From Hirsutella rhossiliensis (lineage: Eukaryota > Ascomycota > Sordariomycetes > Hypocreales > Ophiocordycipitaceae): DNA of 64,000 nucleotides. The notes under the pieces are model-generated. The model was not told the origin of the DNA. It ran no database searches and saw only the letters and a program-made list of their open reading frames with translations. The translations under genes were made by a program, and so were the position numbers. Shown piece after piece: positions 55,801 through 64,000 of this stretch; position 1 is the first letter of the stretch; every line of letters starts with the position of its first letter. The stretch is from the NCBI RefSeq assembly GCF_020360975.1, contig NW_025408671.1, positions 2,604,001 through 2,668,000 on the forward strand. The letters are read 5' to 3'.

Positions 55801-56241
55801 TCCAAGCGAGACGGCGTGCCGACGCTCAAGCCACCCTCACGGCAGATTGCCCTGCGCTGCGTCTTCTGCGATGCCGAGACGTCCCTGGCCAACCAGGGCG
55901 CCGTGCCGCCGTCCACCGCCACGGCGCCGTCGATGCTCGAGACGCGGAACCCGCTGCTGGCGACGAGCATCAACGCCGGCGTCAGCTGCCCCAACTGCGG
56001 CCGCCACCTCCCGCGGTGCGTCGTCTGCCTCGAGGTCGTGGGCGTGCCGCGCTCCGTCAAGCCCGAGGACAAGGAGGAGGGCCGCGTGGCGGGCCGCTTC
56101 CCGACCTTTTGCCTGCGGTGCGAGCACGTCCTGCACCTCGACCATGCAAGACAGTGGTTTGCCAGGCACGTCGAGTGCCCCGTGCCCGAGTGTCGCTGTC
56201 TTTGCAACTTTAAGGCGAACCCCGAGCTGGGCTATGGTTAA
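52861..56241 (+). CDS. SEA4: Mios/Sea4, WD40-RING subunit of the GATOR2/SEACAT complex
   Basis: Five exons (52861..53440, 53499..54128, 54179..54757, 54810..54911, 54968..56241) give 1054 residues. All junctions are phase 1 with introns of 50-58 bp. The N-terminal ~420 residues are a WD40 propeller (VKWSANAAVDSFVHINLQHR; FPPLTTYDWSPANPELLAVG; GIKGQGLRIHDLRGDATTVA; NFFASSALDHPGVMIWDRRV). A helical solenoid follows (WKMFIWDWIAGPQDAERAAD; ALFRGDTKQAIQILKKASS). The C-terminus has paired zinc modules: CVFCDAETS, CPNCGRHLPRCVVCLEVVGV, then FCLRCEHVLHLDHARQWF and CPVPECRC. This domain order is that of Mios/Sea4. In yeast and animals the complex sits on vacuolar or lysosomal membranes and relieves GATOR1/SEACIT inhibition of TORC1 when amino acids are present. 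Neighbours: divergent to EFG1, convergent with the PAS kinase. Confidence 0.92.
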
Positions 56242-56743
56242 CATCAGGAACTGCTTTTATTACTGCTACCTCATTCTCATCCACGTAGACCTGGGGCTAG
56301 GAAGGCGTCGAGCGGCCATGTTTAGGTCTCTGTTGTCATGTCACATTCTTCGAGGATATATGCTTCATGAGTCGTTCCCCTACGCTCTGCTTCTGCGCCG
56401 CGCAGTTCTTCTACCTTCCGCCGTCCTAGCAAGGGGCACCCTTGAAAAACAAGAATAAAAATCGAGGTTCAAATATGATTCCGCCGAGGGATCCTACCCC
56501 CTGCCGCGTCCAAAATCATGTATCCGACCCCCGTAGCCTCGCATCCGGCCCCCGCTCGCCCCCCCTCCTTGTTCGTCTCTATCCTGTCATGTCCATTACC
56601 AAAGCGCTGAAATGTCAGGGAGGCACCACCTTTCACCAATGTGGGTATCACGGGTGCCAAAAATGTCTCGACGATCTAGTTGCACGAGAGACCCCTCCTG
56701 CCGCTGGGCGTCTTGCTCCTTTATCTCACAAAGACGCCTCCCT
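56242..56743. other. Convergent intergenic region
   Basis: 502 bp between the Mios/Sea4 and PAS-kinase stop codons, presumably both 3' UTRs. An AT-rich part with AAGAATAAAAATCG near 56449-56462 contains an AATAAA polyadenylation word on the plus strand. Confidence 0.55.
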
Positions 56744-59700
56744 CTATCCCTCCGGGTCGATTGCTCTGCACCACGGGTGTTCCAGCACCTGCGTGATGGA
56801 GTAGCGCTCCTTGACGTCGCGGTTGAGCATGCACCGCACGAGGTCGATGCTGTCGTCGCTGATGGTAAACGGTACGCGCAAGTCTCGATCCATGATCTCG
56901 TCGATGCTGTAGAAGGGGTTTTCCTTGTAGATGATGGTGTATAAAAGAATTCCCAACGCCCACACATCTTGCTCCTTGCCGCCATATGGCTTGCCAGCTA
57001 AGACCTCTGGGGCAGCATAGTCTGCCTCGTTGTGAGTCAGCCGATCCCGCAAAGGGGGGTTGCGTGCTTAGACTTACCAATGGTGCCCACAAACACATCA
57101 AAGGGGCCACTCTTGATGTATGCTGCGCTGCCAAAGTCTATGATTTTAATGTTGCCCTCGCCGTCGAGGATGACGTTCTCGTCCTTGATGTCGCGATGCA
57201 CTACTTGTGCTTTGGTGTGCATGAAGTGGATAGCCTGGGCCACCTGCACGAAGATGCTGCGGCATTCGGCCTCTTCCATGTTTGCCCGCAGCTCAATGTA
57301 GTCGAAGAGGTCCATGCCGGGCAACCCATGAGGCGCCATCTCGATGTAGTAGTTGACGTCGTCCTCGAAGAACCCTTCCATCTCGACAATGTTTGGGTGT
57401 CTGAATTCAGGCCGCCGTAGGTACTCGAGGACGTGGATCTCCAGGGGGACGGTGCCTAGTTTCCGGTCTCTCGTCCATGTGTCGACTAGAATGCGGCGCT
57501 TCGTGACGTACTTGAGAACGACTTTCTTCCCGGACTGCTTGTGACGAGCCAGTTTCACCTGGCCATAGGCGCCTTGGCCCATGTCTTCCAGGATCGTGTA
57601 GTCGTCGATGGTGGTCTTGGGAGACGGCTCGGCAGCTCTGGCCACGGCGGCCTTTTCACTAGTCTTTGGTGATGCTCTGGCGTGCCTGGTAAACTTGGCG
57701 GCTGCGCTCAGCGCGGCATCCTTCAGTTGCTTCGACAGAGTCGCGACGGGCGGAGAAGTTTGCTTCTTGGCCTCGTCATCGTCAGACGGTATTTCCACCG
57801 GTGTGTGGACCGGGGGTGTCTGTCCGGGAGAAGGCTGGCGAAGCGGTGTCGTTGAGCCCGAGTTGGCCGGCGAGTCTACGTGCAGTCGTGCATGTGCGTG
57901 CAGATGCCGCGAATAGGTAATCCACAAGGCAAAGACCATCTCCTTGCGCGGCACCGAGAGAGGCTTGTCACTGCCGTCGGCATCGTCCTCGTCGCTATCC
58001 TCTGCAACGGTCTCGTCTGCGATGCTAGCCTGCTTCTCACTTTCCACAACCCGCATTTGGACATCAATCTTGAGGTCTGACCCATCCCGATGCTTCGCAG
58101 GCAGACCGTCTGGCTGCAAAAAGACTGCGGCGGCGTCGGGGCGATGCTCCTTCAATGCTAAAAAGGCCGATGCACGGCGAAACCGCTGCTCGGGAACCAC
58201 CATCCCGTCCATTATCTGCAGACCGTCTTCCTCCGTCATCGTCTCGAGAATCTTGTCAAAATCGGGGATCAAGGAGTTCATGGGCATCCCGTCGGGCTTC
58301 TCGTAGCCAAACAGGGCGCCGCAAAAGACGGAGTTGGAGCTTCGAATCTTCAAGCTGTCTGGATCAACAACCACGATGCCGGCCATGTGCGGGAAAGACG
58401 ACACCCGTAACTCCAGCTTGCCGCGGACCTGCTCCACGGTGCAAGGCACGTTTACCTGTCGGTTGTTTGGGCACGTGAAGTATTTCCGCCGCGTGATTTG
58501 CGCAAAGTCGATCTCGCCGATGGTGGGATCGATGCCTTGCCTCGGAATCCGGGGGATCAACTCGGCCACGTCAAAGTCCGAGCGGGCCGACTTGGACCCC
58601 CAAATCGGCTCGGCGGCACCGGAAATACTCCTTACGGCGCCTTCCTCGTCCAGCTCCAGGTAGGCGACATCCTCGTGGATTTCTTCCAGGACCCATATCA
58701 GGCCAATCCGTTTCTCCTTGACCCACAGGCTCGCTGAGCCCGTGGCGCCGTTGCGCTTCTGAATAGGGACCACATCGCCGCAGAGCAAGACTCCGCGGGA
58801 CAGGCTGTTCCGATGCTGACCAGTGCCTCGTGTCTTGGGCGGACTAGGATCACCACTATGGACCGTCTGGGCTCTCCGTGGGGAATACTTTGGTGGCTGA
58901 GACCTCGAGTTCGGCTTGCTCAGGAGTTGAGCCGTGATGCCAGATCGGCCTCCAAGTAGGGTCGACGCAGCCGACACGGCGGGCGTCCTCGGCTTGCCTC
59001 CCTCTGTGCTCTCGTCCTCTGCGTCGTCTTCGGCACGCAGGAGCTTCCGCTCCAGCCATGCCCGCCGCTCCTCTTGGACGACTTCCAGTATACCCATTTT
59101 GCGAACTTCGGCTTTTGTAACCCCGAAGACGAGGCAAGCAAGATCGTTCGCGGCTATGATGGTCCACGGCGGCTTTGTCTCTGTAGTGAAAATAGCCTGG
59201 GCGGCGGGCACCCACCTATTTGTGTGACCGTGAACTGCAGGGCCAAGGGCGCTTGGGAACTTTTTGGATGGCCGAGATGCTTGCGCCAAGGTTGGTGACA
59301 CTGTTGGCTCCTCGTACATCTGCTGGTCCGCCAAGAATGGTTGCGACATTGTGTCCATGAGTTTATGCTGCAAGGTAATCCCGAGCGTGTCCGTCATGGT
59401 GCGCTTCAGGCTCGTCGGTCTCGAGGCGGGCGGCGATGTCATGGCAGTCGTTCCGCTCTCGTTGGTAGGCGTTCTGCTCGAGTTCTGGGAATCTAGGCTC
59501 CCCGGCGGCGCGATGCATGAGCTTTCCGGCGGCGCATTGCTTTGGTCCTGAAAGCGAACCTGCGGAAGCTTTGAGGGCTGTGGCATCCGGGGAGACACAA
59601 GATCTGGTGACGGTAGTTCGGCATTGGGGGATCGCGGTACAAACTGCCTCTCAAAGACATTTTCGCCCGTCAACTCGGCAGGGCCGGTCAAGGGGCCTGC

Positions 59701-60561
59701 AGCCATTGACTGGTCAGGGTTGGGCAGGTTGCCCGCCCCAATCAATTGTGCCTGAGCCAGAAGCTCCAATACGTTCTGGGCATCGACATCTCCCGTTACC
59801 CTGGCCTGGGCACTGGCTAGACCGGCTTGCGACGAGTTCATGGACCATCCCATGCGGTCTTTCATAAACTCCATGGAACGCTTGAGGACACTCTGGCGGT
59901 TGTGCAGAAAGTCCTCGGACTGGTGGGCGAAGGAAAAGGAATGAAGAGACTCGGAGGGGAAGCGTGACAGATCTTCGGAGAAACTTGGCGAAGCAGGAAC
60001 GCCAGGCTGGGGTACAAGGCCCGGGGTAGCGAGAGCGACGCTCATGGACGTTGACCGGGACAGCGCTACAACCGATGGACTCCGCGAAGTGGCGGTCGAG
60101 TTTGGCATGGTCGGGTTGCGAGAGGGAGGGTGCTGCTGGCGTATGCGACGTAGACCGGACAGTCCGGGGCCATGTTCATGGTCGGGTAAGTGAGCAGACC
60201 TAGGGTGTCGGCACAGTTAGAACCGGGCGGGCATCGGCATTGGCAAACACCAGAAACAGCAGAGCACATACCTCGACATTGAGTCGTAGTCTATGAGAGT
60301 AGGGGATGGGGCTTCAAAGGACATGCGGTACCGGCTTCGGTCGGTCGGAGCGTCGGGCTGAAGAGCCAAGTTACCGGTGCTCCGGTTCTTGGGCAACGAC
60401 AGCGGCGGGGCGAGCTTGCCACGGCCCCTGTCATCTTGGCCCTTGGCTTTGTCGGCGCCTGGGAGGTGAGAGGCAAAGGGGTCAGTGGCGGAAAAGTAGG
60501 GTGCCAGGGGAGGGTATCGAGACGGACTTTGATCTGGCTGCTCGCCATGCGTGTGCAGCAT
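56744..60561 (-). CDS. PSK1: PAS-domain serine/threonine kinase (Psk1/PASK type)
   Basis: Three minus-strand exons (60561..60272, 60199..57078, 57021..56744) give 1229 residues. The first junction (GTATGT donor, TTCTAACTG branch, CCTAG acceptor) joins a disordered N-terminus (DYDSMSRSAHLPDHEHGPGL). The second has donor GTAAGT, branch GGCTGACTC, and restores GTIDYAAPEVLAGKPYGG. A PAS domain lies near 425-490 (PPWTIIAANDLACLVFGVTK) and a second PAS-like segment near 690-755 (HMAGIVVVDPDSLKIRSSNS). The kinase domain covers about 959-1218: MGQGAYGQVKLARH, VVHRDIKDENVI (near 1097), IDFGSAAY (near 1116) and APEV; all catalytic residues are present. PAS kinases sense nutrient state and direct glucose use between storage and cell-wall or energy needs. 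A further 5' exon is possible, since protein-like sequence continues upstream near 60646-60837 in another frame. Confidence 0.9.
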
Positions 60562-63500
60562 CCTCGAGGGCAGGCAAAATGGCGTCGAGGCAAGGTGAGG
60601 GGCTTTAGAGAGGCGGCGGCTGGGACGGGGAGCAGTGGATGGAGGTTAGGATCGGTCGCGGCCGGGGTTGCGGTATGCCGACATGGACGTCGTGGCGTTG
60701 GAGGTCGGTGAGCACGAGCTAAAAGTCGGTCCGAGAATCGATGGGCGCGGGTCCCGCGACTTGAGCGTCACCGAGGAGCCAGATCGGAGGAGGGTGAAGC
60801 AGGATGCCGGGGCCTGCGTGCTAGAGCTCCGAGGCAAATCGTCGAGTCTTGTGTAGCCCGTTGGCTGGCGGCGGGAGGAAGGGTTTTGGGGGGGGGGTAC
60901 GTAGACCGAGAAGTGAGTCCTCGGCGAGGGGCAGCGGAACCTGGAAGCAAACCAGAGTGAGGGGCGCGGCGGACTTTGAGAATGGTGGGGAACCTGGAAC
61001 CTGTGACGGGAGGGGGGAGCCCCGTGCTGCAGTGCGACCGGTACATGCTCTGGCCGAGCTGTGCCAGCCTATCCTTGGCGGCGCTGTGGCCTGTATTTTG
61101 GGACGCCCTCGGTAGTTCAGCGTAAATTGAGACTTTTGGGTCGTGCCGCCGTTGCGTATGGAGTACCTCGAGCCGCAAAATATTCTTCTCTTTTGCATTG
61201 CCCCCGGTACATGCCTCTTACCCAGCAAGTTTCCTGGACACTGCTAATGCCTGACTGGCATCCGATAACCGTACAGCGAGAGACTCCTTTCCAGACCAAG
61301 TAACTTATAAACGGCTTTATGCGTTGCCCTTGTCCACGAATGGGTACTAGTACTTGGCGACCTGCTTACCACCTTATCGTGCATGACTCTTAATCCCATC
61401 GCCTCGGACGATAAAGTACAAAGTATCGCACCCTTGTGGTAGGGCCTCGCAGGCAGATACTTTGGGCATGTGAGTCCCACGCGGAGCACCAAGTTTCGTC
61501 CTATCAAGAGTATGTATCCCAAACAGTCGCCTGCCTGCCGCGGTTGACGCGCGTTGGCACCCGGGAGGCGGAGGAGGCATTACCGCTAAAGATGGAGACG
61601 AAGTTGGATCTGGAAAAGCCCGGCCCCTCCTCACCGACCGGCTGTACCGGGACGAGGCTCGGGTAACTTATCCATCCCTCCAGAAATGAATACTGGTCGA
61701 CGCGGCGCTTGTCCTCTCGACGCCCCTGCTCGCCCTTGGCCGCAAGGGCTGGAGCGGTACTTTTCTCTCGACGAGACAACTCACTTCCCTTGTGCGTTTA
61801 CAGGCCTAGGGTAGGCACGTCATTTACTGCGTGCTTGACGGCGGGAGTCAGGAAAGCACAAGCCCAGCCAGCGGCTGAGCCCATTGCTACTGTTACATGG
61901 ATTGATCGTCTGCCCAGGTGCCCTTCACTGCCGTGTCTTACTGGTCATTTGATCTGCTCAAGCACAAGATCACCGGGGACCAGGGCCCGGCTAGCGGAGC
62001 TGGCCGGGATGGAGCGCCGCTAAAAATGTGAATTCTCTAAACAAAAGCTCGACTACGGAGTATGTGGAGTCGAGCTTGACTGCAGAATGCCGTCGATGAA
62101 CCAGGCGGGCCGCCCTTCCTTAACCGTGGCCGCCAAGCTCGCGGATCGTCGTTTCACGTGCATATACGAAGTTCTTCGGTGTGATTCGGTGGGCGCGTCT
62201 TGGCAATAGCAACACGCAGTTACCAATTGCTCGGTCAGAGTATCGAGGCAAGACGTTGCAGGCTATTTTTAGACGTGCACGCCTCCCTGAGCCACGAGAG
62301 ATGCTGACACGGTGGAACATTGGCAGGCTGCCAAGCTGTCAAAAAGGGTCCGATTCCTCGCCTGATAACACGAGATGTGCAGTAAGTTACCTAGAGGCGA
62401 AAACATGCAAGACAACGAGGCAAGCTATACAAGACGAGGGACGTGCGCGTATAATGGTTTGGCTTGGACCCGGAGCTCCGTTGTGCGGCCGGGAGGACTT
62501 TGCGCACACTGCGGCTAGAGGCGTGAGACGTCGGGGGAACCAATGTCTGCCTTTGCCCTTCTTGGTACAGAACAGAGGTGCGCACGTCGACAAAAAGCCT
62601 TCTCGTCTTGCTCCTCGTCGGGTCCGGACGAACGCCCGGGCTGGACGGTGACCGCCGGCGCCGTGTGCTTTGACCAAGGTTAAGCCATCACCTGATGGTA
62701 CTTGGCCCTAGGCACCCATACAGCTTAGCTCAGGCACTCGGGGCATGCGCAGCAACAAGGTTTCTGTGCGTTGCAAAGAAGAAAAGAAGGAATGCCGCCA
62801 CTCGGCCCAGTTGCTTCGTATTGTACGGGGCAGCATATAGAAGCGGGCGTGAACAGCAGGCTGAGCCGGATCTGGACAGGTTGTCACACTACATTATCTT
62901 GGTGAATTGTTCGAACCGTAAGAAAACCAAGCACCCCTTTCCTGGACGCTTATTTCTCTTTAGAAGGACCGTGGAAGAAGTGAATGCAGGTCATCCCAGG
63001 CACCCAGGAGATCCTTAGAAGCTGGGCTGCCCCGCAAAGTACCTACCCACAGCCAGTCGCTTATCGATATACCCCACGCACAGGGGAAGGCGGGGCCGCT
63101 AATGGTTCCGTCAGCGGGCAAAGTTAATGGACAGTCGGCAGAAGGAGGCATCCAAGTAGACAGGTGCCGTGTGTGCGTACAAAGTAGGTCTCCGACCCGC
63201 CCATGCTTGCTTACCTACATATGTGCGAGCGACGCGAAGGATTGCGCCGAGCACGCAGTGAGTCCTGGACTCGGCGCAGTCTCGCGTTGCACCTGCCTTG
63301 GGGATCCCGTAAGGTTCGCGGAGAGGGGAAGGGGAGGGAAAGCTCCCACCTTCCAGATTCATGTCCAAACTCCAAAGTACTGCCTACATTCCCTTGGCCG
63401 TACCTTTCGGCGGAGCCAAGGTAGGCGCTACACCGAGGTACTCGACGAGTAGCTTTGCCCTTCAAGCTCTCGTGTGTATACAAACACTGGACATTTTCCG

Positions 63501-64000
63501 AATGATGCCTCGTGGGCAGCCATAAGCCTCCGCCCCCCCGCCGCCCGCCTCATGCTTTCTTTCGACTGATGCCGTCCAACTGACCCTCTCGCAACCCGAC
63601 TGCTCCTGTGATCATGTCGCCGCCTTTGCCCGAGGACATGTGCCCTCAGCTTCGCTAGCATCGACGCCCCGTCCGCCGCCCGCCCGGGATCTGGGTTGTA
63701 CCGGTGAGCGTTGCCGGCAGAGGACCGTCTTCCTCTGGCTCGAGGCACTCCAACGAGGTAGGGGCCTGGTGACCAGCCCCCACCGTCCATCCCGCAGGTC
63801 CCCTGATCCAACCCGGCTCGTGCTGCCAGAACACATCGTCTTTCTCATTTACCCTTGGACGCAAAAGGGTCCTTGTGTCTCGCGCCTGTCTCTCCCTCTC
63901 TCCCTCTTGGACTTCCATCACGACGACCGAGAGAAATCATCCGGCAACCAGGCCCTCTTGGCAGCCTGAGATGACTCGATTTGCATTCAGCGCGGATTCC
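60562..64000. other. Intergenic region without supportable genes
   Basis: 3.4 kb. The first few hundred bases are presumably the PAS-kinase promoter and possibly an extra leader or N-terminal exon (60646-60837). TACGGAGTA occurs at 62054-62062, and CTACC-type words near 63039 and 63213. From about 63850 the plus strand is pyrimidine-rich, as in leaders of neighbouring genes, so a gene may begin beyond the right edge. No tRNA or coding frame could be supported. Confidence 0.45.

Noticed and set aside
60106..60108. ATG 60108 as the PAS kinase start
   Set aside because: An in-frame upstream exon with consensus splice and branch sites continues protein-like sequence, so 60561 is preferred.

Overview
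The window is nuclear DNA from a filamentous ascomycete, most likely a sordariomycete and plausibly Hypocreales. Evidence: GC-rich coding sequence; short GT-AG introns (mostly 50-90 bp) with CTAAC- or CTGAC-type branch sites; single genes on both strands without operons; long pyrimidine-rich leaders; and an ordinary fungal housekeeping gene set. I see no rRNA or convincing tRNA gene, no intact transposon, no CRISPR array, and no secondary-metabolite cluster or viral element. The genus assignment is inference only.

Layout. 1-17 kb: the 3' end of an unrecognised gene (a Mus7/Mms22-type protein is only a guess), a complex I assembly factor of the NDUFAF2 type, an unusually long transgelin/calponin-homology protein, a SET-MYND protein, 6-phosphogluconolactonase, a disordered coiled-coil protein, a decayed gene relic near 13.3-14.05 kb, and a low-complexity protein with a C-terminal zinc-binding domain. 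19-26.5 kb: an MFS transporter of the vacuolar basic-amino-acid type, a TBC1D5-like RabGAP, and a divergently placed aftiphilin-like protein with clathrin/AP-ear type motifs. 29-37 kb: a three-KH RNA-binding protein (Rnc1 type), the ER nucleotide-sugar transporter HUT1, and a dual-specificity MAP kinase phosphatase (Msg5/Pmp1 type). 37.2-43.9 kb is a gene-poor stretch. 43.9-60.6 kb is dense: a large disordered Ser-rich protein, tRNA 2'-phosphotransferase, a dsRNA-binding-domain protein, rRNA-processing factor Efg1, the GATOR2/SEA subunit Mios/Sea4 and a PAS-domain kinase (Psk1). 60.6-64 kb has no supportable gene.

Exon structures were worked out by reading splice sites by eye and checking that phase and family motifs continue across each junction. 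All junctions still need transcript data. The PAS kinase and the phosphatase may have N-terminal sequence I could not settle.

Points most worth following: (1) the Rnc1-type KH protein lies within about 4 kb of an Msg5/Pmp1-type phosphatase. In fission yeast Rnc1 binds and stabilises pmp1 mRNA, and the phosphatase's downstream strand here carries a small UCAU cluster. (2) A GATOR2 subunit and PAS kinase are tail to tail. (3) A TBC1D5-like RabGAP and an aftiphilin-like protein share one divergent promoter. (4) The transgelin gene encodes two calponin-repeat-like segments around a long charged helix. (5) Short palindromic motifs (CTACCT/AGGTAG and TACGGAGTA) recur in the gaps between genes.
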